From: UBA1227 sp045629305
GTDB taxonomy: Bacteria > Bacillota > Clostridia > Oscillospirales > Acutalibacteraceae
Length of the DNA: 18,664 nt
Direction: 5' to 3'
NCBI GenBank assembly: GCA_045629305.1
Contig: JAZQQZ010000017.1
Span: 1 to 18,664 of the forward strand
The notes under the pieces were generated by a model. It saw only the letters and a program-made list of their open reading frames with translations. It made no database searches and had not been told where the DNA came from. A program made the position numbers and the translations under genes. Within the stretch, counting starts at the first letter, position 1. Each line of letters starts with the position of its first letter. Below are positions 12,176 through 18,664 of the stretch, piece by piece.

Positions 12176-12868
12176 ATGCATCTTATAGAACTTCGTGACA
12201 TCTACAAAGTCTATAATCCTGGCGAGAATGCAGTTCATGCTCTCGACGGAATCAACCTTACCATCGATGATGGTGAGTTTGTTGCTATTGTTGGTCAGTC
12301 AGGATCGGGCAAATCGACAATGATGAATATGATTGGTTTCCTCGATGTTCCGACATCAGGTGAATATCTTCTCAACGGACAGAATGTTGAGAAACTCACC
12401 GATGATGAGTTATCAGACATTAGAAATCGTGAGATTGGATTTATCTTCCAGGGATTTAATTTAATCTCATCACTCACAGCAGAGGAAAATGTAGAACTCC
12501 CACTTATTTACCGCGGTGTAAAGAAAGAGGAGCGCGACGCGCTCGCACATGAGGCGCTCGAGAGAGTTGGCATGGGACATCGTATGACTCACTTGCCAAA
12601 CCAACTCTCAGGCGGACAGCAACAGAGAGTTGCTATCGCGAGAGCGCTTGCGGCGAAGCCGCCTATTATCCTCGCCGACGAGCCTACGGGTAACCTCGAC
12701 TCGGCATCCGGCGCGGAGGTTATGAAGATGCTCTATGAGCTCAATGAGATGGGCAGAACAGTAATTCTCATCACCCATGATGATGGAATTGCATCCACTG
12801 CTAAGAGAATTGTCCGTTTCCAGGATGGAAAGATTATAAGTGACAGCAAAGATAAAACTGGAGTGTAA
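12176..12868 (+). CDS. ABC transporter ATP-binding protein, MacB/LolD type
   Basis: The 230-residue product is a stand-alone ABC ATPase. Walker A is 'GQSGSGKST' (40-48), the Q-loop is Gln92 in 'GFIFQGFNL', the signature is 'LSGGQQQR' (144-151), Walker B is 'IILADEPTGNLDS' with Glu169, and the switch His201 is in 'ILITHD'. 'GFIFQGFNLI' and 'LADEPTGNLDS' are typical of the MacB/LolD/FtsE branch, which powers mechanotransmission-type permeases (lipoprotein, peptide or antibiotic export). The oddity is that no FtsX-like permease gene is adjacent; the next gene, 3 bases downstream, is a MurE-like ligase. AAGGAGA lies about 6-9 bases before ATG. The partner permease must be encoded elsewhere, or the ATPase serves a different purpose. 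Confidence 0.92.
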   Translation: MHLIELRDIYKVYNPGENAVHALDGINLTIDDGEFVAIVGQSGSGKSTMMNMIGFLDVPTSGEYLLNGQNVEKLTDDELSDIRNREIGFIFQGFNLISSLTAEENVELPLIYRGVKKEERDALAHEALERVGMGHRMTHLPNQLSGGQQQRVAIARALAAKPPIILADEPTGNLDSASGAEVMKMLYELNEMGRTVILITHDDGIASTAKRIVRFQDGKIISDSKDKTGV

Positions 12869-12871
12869 AAG

Positions 12872-14398
12872 ATGAGAGAGAAAGTTACAGCAAGAAAATA
12901 TGTTGAAGCATTGAAAAGTGCTGGCATCCTCATCGAGGCACAAGTGCCCGAGGATGTACTCGACATAGAGATTGATTGCCTCACTTACGATACTCGTAAG
13001 CTTTTCGGCAAATCAATCTTCATAGTAAAGGGTGCTCATTTTAAAGATGAGTACTTAAAGAGTGCTATGGAGAATGGAGCAGCATTCTATGTTGCAGAGA
13101 AAAAGCACGACATAGATGCACCGTATGTCACAGTAAGCGACGTACGTTATTCACTCGTTGTCCTTGGTATGCTTCACTATGACCATATCACAGATAAGCT
13201 CATAACTATCGGTATCACCGGTACTAAGGGTAAGACAACAACTAACTACTATGTAAAAGAAATCATAGATCAGTGGCAGGCAAGTCTTGACGCCAAGCCT
13301 TGCGCACTTCTCTCATCAATCAACATCTATGATGGCAAGCAGACAATTGAATCTCTACTTACAACTCCAGAAGTTCTTGAAATATATGAGCATTTCCAGA
13401 ATGCATATGATGAGGGCCTCAAATTCATGTCAATGGAAGTGTCCTCTCAGTCGCTTAAATATGGCCGTGTTCGTGATATGAAGTTCGATGTTGGTTGCTT
13501 TACTAACATCGGTGAAGATCACATAAGCCCTATTGAGCACCCTGACTTCGAGGACTATTTCTCATCTAAACTTAAAATTTTCGATGCATCAAAGAAAGCC
13601 TGCGTCAATATGAACGCAGACTATGCAGATAAGATCCTCGCATATGCCAAGGAGAAATGTGATGAAGTCATCACATTCGGCTTCGACGAGGCATGCACGA
13701 TCTATTGTGATGCCTATACGAAGAAGGCAGATGGAATTTATTTCAATATCACATCACCGAAATACAGTGGTGAATTTGCAATTGGTATGCCAGGCCTCTT
13801 CAATGTAGAAAATGCGCTTGCAGCAATTGCAATATGCATGGCACTCGATGTACCTGAGGAGTTCGTGAAATCTGGACTCTGGGAGGCACGCGCTGAGGGC
13901 CGTATGCAGCAGTTCGAGAGCCAGGACAAGCGAGTTGTCGTAATCGTAGATTACGCCCACAACAAGATGAGCATGGAGGCTCTCTGTAGCTCAGTTAAGA
14001 AAGAGTATGTCGGCAAGAAACTTATCACAATCTTCGGTTGTTCTGGAAGCAAAGCCCTCCAGCGCCGTATTGATAAACCAGCTGCAAGCTCGAAGTATTC
14101 CGACTTCGTCTATGTCACAGAGGATGACACTGGCGAGGAAGCATTCGAGGATATCACAGCTGAGATTGTAAAGCACATCGTATGTCCTTATGAGATTATC
14201 GAGGACCGTAAGGAATGCATCCGCCATGCCATCCTCGATGAGAAAGATTCACGTGTAATCTGTATCACAGGAAAGGGCACAGAGACAACTCTTAAACGTG
14301 GCACTGAGTATTTCCCATATGAGTCTGACGCAGTACTTGCTGAGCAATATGTAAAAGAGTACGACAAGCTCTCAGCAGAGAAATACAATAAGATATAA
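12872..14398 (+). CDS. MurE-like Mur ligase (UDP-MurNAc-tripeptide synthetase family)
   Basis: Mur ligases use ATP to join an amino acid or peptide to UDP-MurNAc precursors in the cytoplasm. The 508-residue product has the three-domain MurE plan: an N-terminal UDP-binding domain (about 1-105), the ATPase domain with 'GITGTKGKTTT' (114-124), 'LLTTPEVLEIY', 'MEVSSQSLKYGRV', 'TNIGEDHI' and 'FNVENALAAIA', and a C-terminal domain with 'VVIVDYAHNKMSMEAL'. In MurE enzymes that add meso-diaminopimelate a DNPR motif follows the IFGC segment; here residues 417-423 read EDDTGEE, without the arginine, so the acceptor amino acid is probably different or the protein is a specialised paralogue. GGAGTG is 6 bases before ATG and overlaps the end of the ATPase gene, so both are cotranscribed. 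I withhold the symbol murE. Confidence 0.87.
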   Translation: MREKVTARKYVEALKSAGILIEAQVPEDVLDIEIDCLTYDTRKLFGKSIFIVKGAHFKDEYLKSAMENGAAFYVAEKKHDIDAPYVTVSDVRYSLVVLGMLHYDHITDKLITIGITGTKGKTTTNYYVKEIIDQWQASLDAKPCALLSSINIYDGKQTIESLLTTPEVLEIYEHFQNAYDEGLKFMSMEVSSQSLKYGRVRDMKFDVGCFTNIGEDHISPIEHPDFEDYFSSKLKIFDASKKACVNMNADYADKILAYAKEKCDEVITFGFDEACTIYCDAYTKKADGIYFNITSPKYSGEFAIGMPGLFNVENALAAIAICMALDVPEEFVKSGLWEARAEGRMQQFESQDKRVVVIVDYAHNKMSMEALCSSVKKEYVGKKLITIFGCSGSKALQRRIDKPAASSKYSDFVYVTEDDTGEEAFEDITAEIVKHIVCPYEIIEDRKECIRHAILDEKDSRVICITGKGTETTLKRGTEYFPYESDAVLAEQYVKEYDKLSAEKYNKI

Positions 14399-14408
14399 AT
14401 ATAAACAA

Positions 14409-14440
14409 AAAGACCTGCACAAGTGCAGGTCTTTCATTTT
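14409..14440. terminator. bidirectional terminator between the MurE-like and GH13 genes
   Basis: AAAGACCTGCAC (14409-14420) and GTGCAGGTCTTT (14423-14434) are perfect inverted repeats, giving an 11-bp stem with a CAAG loop. T-rich sequence follows on the plus strand (TTTCATTTT) and on the minus strand (TTTTTGTTTAT), which suits the converging genes. Confidence 0.88.
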
Positions 14441-16103
14441 AATATAGATAAACTATTGCCTCATAAGGGCGAAGTGTCAACTTGTCTTCGCTACCTTTAA
14501 CATCTTCATAGTTATGAAGTACAATATTACTGTCACATAGTTTGTATCCAGCAGGCGCTTTGAACTCTTGCTCTTTTCCACTGAAAGAGCAGACGATAAG
14601 CGCCTTTTGATTTCCATCTACCATCTCGTAACAATAGAGTTTCTTGGATTTCTTTTCATACTCTTTGTACTTTCCATAGATGAATACCTTGTTGCTCTGA
14701 CGAACGCTGAAAAGCTTTCTGTAGTAGTTGAGAATTGAATCAGGATCCTTCTCTTCATCTGCTACATTAATCTGCTTGTAATTTGGATTTACATAGAACC
14801 AAGGTGTACCCTTAGTAAATCCAGCGTTCTCACTATTGTCCCATTGAACTGGCGTACGAGCATTCTCACGACTGGTCTTGTTGGCAATTTTAAGATAGAT
14901 TGATCTTGGAACGCCGAACTTCTTGAAGACTTTCTCGTTATTAAATGTAACTACATCTTTGAACATCTCGAGGGAGTCGAGATGATTGTTGAGCATACCA
15001 ATCTCCTGGCCCTGATAGATGTACGGCGTGCCACTCATCATATAGGCACAGGTGGCAAGCATCTTTCCGCTCTCTTTCCAGTACTTCTCACTGCCATATC
15101 TTGAGATGATACGAGGGTGGTCATGGTTCTCAATATAGAGAGCGTTCCATGCTTTGCCATAGAGCTTGGTCTGCCAAGAACCAAGTGCTTTCTTAAGCTT
15201 CTTTAGAGAGAAAGGAAGATGAACTGTGTCCGTCATGAAGCAATCTGCATTCATGTGGTCAAAATTTATCATCATATCGAAGACTTTGTCGTTGCCAGCG
15301 GTAAATTTAAGCGCATCCTTAGCACCTGTCATTGGTGACTCGGCAACTACGAAGCAATCATATTTATTAAGCACATCATGGCGGAATTCCTCAAGGTACT
15401 TCATGAGGTTAGGTCCCTTGTTGTAGTGCTCTATGCCGCAGGCGATAGGGAGCGGGAATCCATTAGGAAAATCAGGGTCCTTGGATATAAATGTGATAAC
15501 GTCCTCTCGGAAACCGTCAACGCCCATATCAAGCCAGAAACGCATGATGTCTTTGACTTCCTCGCGGACCTTAGGGTTGTCCATATTGAGGTCCGGCTGT
15601 CCCTTAGCGAAGGCGTGCATATAATACTGATCGAGATTCTCGTTGTATTCCCAGGCACCGCCTTCGAAGAGTGATGACCAGTTGTTAGGTGGGCCACCGT
15701 TCTTTCCATCTTTCCAGATATAATAATCGTGGTAAGGATTGTCCTTAGACTTCATGCTTTCTTTGAACCAATAGTGCTCTGATGAGGTGTGGTTCACAAC
15801 GAGGTCCATGATGACTTTCATATCGCGCTTATGCGCCTCATCAAGGACCTTCTTAAAGAGTTTAAGGTCACCAAAATCAGGGTGAATATCTTTGTAATCA
15901 GAAATATCATATCCCCAGTCTGCATTAGGGGATGGGTAAATAGGTGAGAACCAAATTGCGGTCGCACCGAGTGATTTAATATAATCGAGCTTTTCAAGTA
16001 CGCCAAGAAGGTCGCCGTTTCCGTCACCATCGCCGTCCTTGAAAGAACGGCACCAGATTTGATAAACGACCTGTTCCTTGTACCAGGAATTATCTATTGC
16101 CAT
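14439..16103 (-). CDS. GH13 oligo-1,6-glucosidase / alpha-glucosidase-like enzyme
   Basis: The 554-residue product is a cytoplasmic (no signal peptide) GH13 enzyme of the oligo-1,6-glucosidase group, usual length about 555-560. A calcium-type loop 'DGDGDGNGDLLG' lies at 23-34. Conserved regions: I 'DLVVNH' (100-105), V 'QPDLN' (169-173), II 'GVDGFREDVI' with nucleophile Asp201, III 'FVVAES' with acid/base Glu255, and IV 'ENHDHPR' with Asp328. Val202 after the nucleophile is, in this subfamily, the residue linked to alpha-1,6 preference, while Ala is seen in alpha-1,4 enzymes; so isomaltose-type oligosaccharides are the likely substrate. Glu200 in place of the usual Met/Ile/Phe is noteworthy. 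AGGAGG lies 5 bases before ATG. It stands alone, with no transporter or regulator beside it; trehalose-6-phosphate hydrolase activity is a less likely alternative. Confidence 0.9.
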   Translation of the reverse strand: MAIDNSWYKEQVVYQIWCRSFKDGDGDGNGDLLGVLEKLDYIKSLGATAIWFSPIYPSPNADWGYDISDYKDIHPDFGDLKLFKKVLDEAHKRDMKVIMDLVVNHTSSEHYWFKESMKSKDNPYHDYYIWKDGKNGGPPNNWSSLFEGGAWEYNENLDQYYMHAFAKGQPDLNMDNPKVREEVKDIMRFWLDMGVDGFREDVITFISKDPDFPNGFPLPIACGIEHYNKGPNLMKYLEEFRHDVLNKYDCFVVAESPMTGAKDALKFTAGNDKVFDMMINFDHMNADCFMTDTVHLPFSLKKLKKALGSWQTKLYGKAWNALYIENHDHPRIISRYGSEKYWKESGKMLATCAYMMSGTPYIYQGQEIGMLNNHLDSLEMFKDVVTFNNEKVFKKFGVPRSIYLKIANKTSRENARTPVQWDNSENAGFTKGTPWFYVNPNYKQINVADEEKDPDSILNYYRKLFSVRQSNKVFIYGKYKEYEKKSKKLYCYEMVDGNQKALIVCSFSGKEQEFKAPAGYKLCDSNIVLHNYEDVKGSEDKLTLRPYEAIVYLY

Positions 16104-16167
16104 AAGAACCTCCTAGTGTATAATAAAGATACATTTATATTATATATTTAACTCGAGGAGATATAAA
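16097..16167. promoter_or_regulatory. divergent promoter region between GH13 and GDPD genes
   Basis: For the plus strand, TTGCCA (16097-16102, overlapping the GH13 start codon) and TATAAT (16119-16124) are 16 bases apart, a good promoter for the phosphodiesterase gene with a start near 16131. For the minus strand two -10 candidates exist, TATTAT (plus 16120-16125, overlapping the plus -10 box) and TATAAT (plus 16139-16144), but neither has a good -35 box. Only 64 bases separate the two start codons. Confidence 0.5.
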
Positions 16168-16878
16168 GTGGAAATATGGGCACATAGGGGATGTAGTTTA
16201 AGGCATCCTGAGAACACACTTGAATCTTTCGAAGCGGCCGCAAAGCTCCCTGGGCTCTGCGGAATTGAGCTTGATATTCAGATATCAAAAGATAATAAAC
16301 TTGTGGTAATTCATGACGAAACTCTTGAGAGAACCACTGCCAGATACGGTAGCGTAAAGGATTTTACCTTTACAGAGATGGAGGGATTCAGTAAAATCCC
16401 ATCTCTTGAGCAGGTGCTTGACCTCTTGAAACCATATATGCTTGAGGGCTTGAAGCTCAATATTGAGCTCAAGAACAGTAAGGTTCCATATGAAGGAATG
16501 GAACAGATGGTTCTTGATCTCATCAGAAACTATGGCCTTGAATCCCAAATTGTCTATTCATCCTTCAACGCTGACTCAATGCGAAAACTAAAGGAGATAG
16601 ACAGTAGCGCAAATGTTGCCGTCCTCGGCAAGTCTGCGCTGGATTGCCTCAACGCAGCGACATACAATGTCCACTGCGAGGCCATCCACCCATACATCCG
16701 CAACCTCGACTGCCCAACATTTGCGCTTGAAGATATGGATGTCAGAGTGTGGACCAAAGATGCCATCTATCCGAGAGAACCATTATTTGACACACTTCAC
16801 AATCTGAAATCACTCGAGCGAAAGGGTGCTACAGGAATATTTGTAAACAACCCAGAGGACTATCTTAAGATTATTTAA
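16168..16878 (+). CDS. glycerophosphodiester phosphodiesterase
   Basis: The enzyme hydrolyses glycerophosphodiesters (from phospholipid or teichoic acid turnover) to glycerol-3-phosphate and an alcohol. The 236-residue product shows the GDPD motifs: His6-Arg7 in 'WAHRGCS', 'HPENTLESF' (13-21), Glu34 and Asp36 in 'CGIELDIQ', His49 in 'LVVIHDETLERTT', then 'LNIELKN' and, near the C terminus, 'VRVWTKD' and 'GATGIFVNNPEDYL'. There is no signal peptide, so it is probably cytoplasmic. The start is GTG: CGAGGAG lies 7 bases upstream and the frame continues straight into the AHRG motif. It runs as a single-gene unit; no terminator is visible before the rpmB promoter. Confidence 0.94.
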   Translation: MEIWAHRGCSLRHPENTLESFEAAAKLPGLCGIELDIQISKDNKLVVIHDETLERTTARYGSVKDFTFTEMEGFSKIPSLEQVLDLLKPYMLEGLKLNIELKNSKVPYEGMEQMVLDLIRNYGLESQIVYSSFNADSMRKLKEIDSSANVAVLGKSALDCLNAATYNVHCEAIHPYIRNLDCPTFALEDMDVRVWTKDAIYPREPLFDTLHNLKSLERKGATGIFVNNPEDYLKII

Positions 16879-16886
16879 AAAAAGTC

Positions 16887-16915
16887 TTGCATTTATAGTC
16901 CCTTTTTGCTAAACT
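16887..16915 (+). promoter_or_regulatory. rpmB promoter
   Basis: TTGCAT (16887-16892) and TAAACT (16910-16915) are 17 bases apart, with the start near 16922. The leader of about 50 bases contains a small CGGC/GCCG hairpin (16935-16946) ahead of the ribosome binding site; no known leader motif was recognised. Confidence 0.6.
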
Positions 16916-16973
16916 GTTTCTGTTGCATTTGTAGCGGCGTAGGCCGTACATCTTTAAAGGAGGTGCAGACAAA

Positions 16974-17159
16974 ATGGCAAAATGCGAAATTTGTGGTAAG
17001 GACGTTTCCTTTGGTATTAAGGTTTCTCACTCACACAGACGTTCTAACAGAACATGGAAGCCAAACGTTAAGAGAGTAAAGGCTATCGTTGACGGTTCTC
17101 CAAAGAGAATATACGTTTGCACACGTTGCCTCCGTTCAGGCAAGGTTCAGCGCGCATAA
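16974..17159 (+). CDS. rpmB: 50S ribosomal protein L28
   Basis: The 61-residue basic product begins 'MAKCEICGKDVSFGIKVSHS' and contains 'RTWKPNVKRVK' and 'RIYVCTRCLRSGKV', all standard for L28. Two CxxC pairs (Cys4/Cys7 and the VCTRC pair) make it the zinc-ribbon, zinc-binding form of L28, which some bacteria replace by a Cys-free paralogue under zinc limitation. AAGGAGGTG lies 8 bases before ATG. It has its own promoter and is followed by a hairpin and a tRNA gene. Confidence 0.98.
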   Translation: MAKCEICGKDVSFGIKVSHSHRRSNRTWKPNVKRVKAIVDGSPKRIYVCTRCLRSGKVQRA

Positions 17160-17168
17160 GTTAAACGT

Positions 17169-17190
17169 AGGAGCTACAACCGTAGCTCCT
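17169..17190 (+). terminator. hairpin between rpmB and tRNA-Gln, weak terminator or processing site
   Basis: A perfect 9-bp stem, AGGAGCTAC (17169-17177) and GTAGCTCCT (17182-17190), has a 4-base loop, but TAAATATA follows instead of a T run. It is therefore unlikely to be an efficient terminator, and rpmB and the tRNA may share a transcript. Confidence 0.5.
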
Positions 17191-17197
17191 TAAATAT

Positions 17198-17271
17198 AGC
17201 GGAATAGTGTAACGGTAACACGACTGACTCTGACTCAGTTATTTGGGGTTCGAATCCCTATTCCGCTGCCA
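17198..17271 (+). tRNA. tRNA-Gln (anticodon CUG)
   Basis: The 74 bases fold as a complete cloverleaf with the CCA end encoded. Acceptor stem AGCGGAA pairs with TTCCGCT; D stem GTGT/ACAC has a loop AACGGTA; anticodon stem ACTGA/TCAGT has the loop CTCTGAC, placing CTG at 17230-17232; T stem TGGGG/CCCTA (one G-U) has the loop TTCGAAT; discriminator G precedes CCA. The anticodon CUG reads the Gln codon CAG. A terminator follows 9 bases later. Confidence 0.96.
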
Positions 17272-17279
17272 CAACAAGA

Positions 17280-17312
17280 AAAGAGTTGATACAATTCGTA
17301 TCGACTCTTTTT
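17280..17312 (+). terminator. terminator after tRNA-Gln
   Basis: AAAGAGTTGATAC (17280-17292) pairs with GTATCGACTCTTT (17298-17310) through 13 pairs including one G-U, with a 5-base loop and a run of T residues at 17308-17312. Confidence 0.88.
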
Positions 17313-17329
17313 GCTTTTAGTGGTAAAAT
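17301..17329 (+). promoter_or_regulatory. possible promoter for the Ntn-hydrolase gene
   Basis: TAAAAT (17324-17329) is preceded by TGG (extended -10), and TCGACT (17301-17306), four of six matches to the -35 consensus, lies 17 bases upstream inside the 3' arm of the tRNA terminator. The start point would be near 17336. Confidence 0.45.
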
Positions 17330-17359
17330 AAGAAAGCTGTAAAGAGGGTGGATAATAGT

Positions 17360-18067
17360 ATGTGTACGAGTTTAATATCAAATCGAAAGAAGACAATTGT
17401 CGGATGGAATCTCGATATCCTTGATATGGAGTATCGAGTTAACAAAACTGATACGGGGGTTTTCATAGAAATCAATGATACAACGGAAGGATGGCTTCCG
17501 CTGTTTGGTTCGAACCGAAGAGGTGATTTTGTCGGAATGCCAACCTGCTGGCCATTTGATGAAAGAAGCAATCCAGCCGGTCCGGGCAATAATATAATCA
17601 TGCTTGATATTGATCTTCTTACGGAAAAGAAAACACTTCAGGAAATTCGTGCGATTGCAGAGAAAGAACCCATTTATAGCGTTCCAGGTGTTACATTCAT
17701 GTCTTCATTGTCTGATAAAGACGGCAACGTGCTGCATATCATTCCGGGACAGGGATATAAGTATTACGAAAAACCAGTTTATCAAGTGTTGACAAATTTC
17801 TCACCGTTCAAGATGGACAGTGAAACGCATCCATGGATGGGATGGGACAGATATCATCTTGCTGAAAAAAAGCTTCTGGATGCTACAGATGATTTTGATG
17901 TCAGTGATTGTTTTGAGATTCTCAGATTGGTATCTCAGGAAGTCTGTCCAACAGTCGTATCAATGGTATTTGATGTCACGGAAATGAAGGTATATTGGTG
18001 TGAAAATCGTCAGTGGGATAATATACAGAAATATTATTTTCAAGTAGGTAAAAAGAATGAAAAATGA
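17360..18067 (+). CDS. short choloylglycine hydrolase / linear amide C-N hydrolase-like Ntn-hydrolase
   Basis: The frame is open from GTG 17348, but ATG 17360 has AGAGGGTGG about 8 bases upstream and yields 'MCTSLISNRKKTIVGWNLDI'. A Met-Cys-Thr start with a following G-x-N-x-D is the hallmark of the N-terminal-Cys amidases (bile salt hydrolase, penicillin V acylase and relatives), in which Met is removed and Cys2 is the nucleophile. Asn146 in 'YQVLTNFSPF' matches the conserved TN-P(F) block, and 'SMVFDVTEMKVYWCENRQW' resembles the C-terminal strand. At 235 residues it is shorter than bile salt hydrolases (about 315-330), and Trp16 stands where the substrate-binding Arg of GRNLD normally is, so the substrate is probably not a bile salt. 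No signal peptide is present. It overlaps the next gene by 11 bases. Confidence 0.75.
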   Translation: MCTSLISNRKKTIVGWNLDILDMEYRVNKTDTGVFIEINDTTEGWLPLFGSNRRGDFVGMPTCWPFDERSNPAGPGNNIIMLDIDLLTEKKTLQEIRAIAEKEPIYSVPGVTFMSSLSDKDGNVLHIIPGQGYKYYEKPVYQVLTNFSPFKMDSETHPWMGWDRYHLAEKKLLDATDDFDVSDCFEILRLVSQEVCPTVVSMVFDVTEMKVYWCENRQWDNIQKYYFQVGKKNEK

Positions 18068-18664
18068 CTATATAATACGTTTAGAAAGAAAAGAAGACGA
18101 GCGTGAAGTTGAGAACTTGGTAAGGGAAAGTTTCTGGAATGTTTATCGCCCAGGCTGCCTGGAACATTATGTTATCCATCAGCTGAGAAATGACCCAGCT
18201 TTCATACCGGAACTGGACTATGTAATGGAGCAGGATGGCGAACTGATTGGGCAGTACATTGCCATGAAGGCAGAGATACGATCCGATGATGGACGTTCAA
18301 TTCCAATCATCACAATGGGACCGATATGTATCGCCAATAATCTCAAGCGTCAAGGATATGGAAAAGCATTGCTAGACCACTTCCTCGCACAGGCTACAAA
18401 GCTCGGCTATGGTGCGGTATGCTTTGAGGGCAACATCGATTTCTATGGCAAAAGTGGCTTCGGTTTTGCGAGTGATTACGGCATCAGATACCATGGGTTA
18501 CCTGAGGGTGAGGATGCATCATTCTTCCTGTGCAAGGAGCTGATACCGAGATATCTCGACGGTATCACAGGCGAGTATGCAACTCCGCAGGGATACTTCG
18601 TAGATGAGAATGAGGCGGATGAATTTGACAAGACTTTCTCATATAAGGAGAAACTAAAACTTCC
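18057..18664 (+). CDS. GNAT family N-acetyltransferase, 3' end outside window
   Basis: The frame is open to the last base, giving 202 residues so far. It starts 'MKNDYIIRLERKEDEREVEN', typical of the first strand and helix of the GNAT fold, and has 'ITMGPICIANNLKRQGYGKA' at about 82-101, which holds the acetyl-CoA pyrophosphate loop (R/Q-x-x-G-x-G/A, here RQGYGKAL), then 'GYGAVCFEGNIDFYGKSGFG', the usual FY-K-GF motif. Such enzymes acetylate small amines, antibiotics or protein N termini; the substrate is unknown, though the long C-terminal part resembles YhbS-like members. ATG 18057 lies inside the end of the hydrolase gene with AGGT 8 bases upstream, so the two are probably cotranscribed and translationally coupled. 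Confidence 0.88.
   Translation, partial: MKNDYIIRLERKEDEREVENLVRESFWNVYRPGCLEHYVIHQLRNDPAFIPELDYVMEQDGELIGQYIAMKAEIRSDDGRSIPIITMGPICIANNLKRQGYGKALLDHFLAQATKLGYGAVCFEGNIDFYGKSGFGFASDYGIRYHGLPEGEDASFFLCKELIPRYLDGITGEYATPQGYFVDENEADEFDKTFSYKEKLKL

Noticed and set aside
14439..16103. Plus-strand open frames opposite the GH13 gene (for example 15378-15674)
   Set aside because: They have no ribosome binding sites or recognisable motifs, while the minus strand carries a complete enzyme.

Overview
The window looks like chromosomal DNA of a low-to-mid GC, Gram-positive anaerobe of the class Clostridia, most likely a gut or rumen Lachnospiraceae-type bacterium. The grounds are strong AGGAGG ribosome binding sites, sigma-A type promoters, a single-aptamer glycine riboswitch ahead of a sodium:amino acid symporter, late cobalamin genes, a class D-type sortase and secreted GH25 muramidases with Thr-rich linkers. 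The family assignment is inference from gene style only.

Layout. 1-811: the 3' end of trmB (tRNA m7G46 methyltransferase) and a small membrane protein, closed by a terminator. 966-3565: a promoter, a glycine riboswitch with its own terminator, an AGCS-family symporter and a sugar nucleotidyltransferase, closed by a terminator shared with the opposite strand. 3563-7546: a class D-type sortase on the minus strand, divergent from two tandem wall-associated GH25 lysozymes. 7559-11764: a tightly packed, overlapping gene run made of a TIM-barrel isomerase/epimerase-like protein, cobT, cobU, cobS, a short CobU-like protein with a degenerate P-loop, and a CobC-like histidine phosphatase. The known members assemble the lower nucleotide loop of cobalamin. 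11772-12136: rpsT with its own promoter and terminator. 12176-14398: an orphan MacB/LolD-type ABC ATPase and a MurE-like Mur ligase. 14439-16103 (minus): a GH13 oligo-1,6-glucosidase-like enzyme. 16168-16878: a glycerophosphodiester phosphodiesterase. 16974-17271: rpmB and tRNA-Gln(CUG). 17360-18664: a short Ntn-hydrolase of the choloylglycine hydrolase/linear amide C-N hydrolase type and the 5' part of a GNAT acetyltransferase that runs off the window.

How it fits together. Most genes are housekeeping or envelope functions. The clearest pathway is cobinamide to cobalamin: CobT makes alpha-ribazole phosphate, CobU activates adenosylcobinamide, CobS joins the two, and a phosphatase removes the phosphate. 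Two poorly explained proteins, the TIM barrel and the CobU-like protein, are locked into this operon. A second theme is cell-wall remodelling (two muramidases, a sortase, a MurE-like ligase).

No mobile elements, CRISPR arrays, cobalamin riboswitch or pseudogenes were seen. No gene-free stretch reaches 300 bases once regulatory elements are counted; 856-965 holds nothing I can support. Several starts were moved from the longest open frame to the codon that fits the ribosome binding site (1176, 2614, 10004, 17360).
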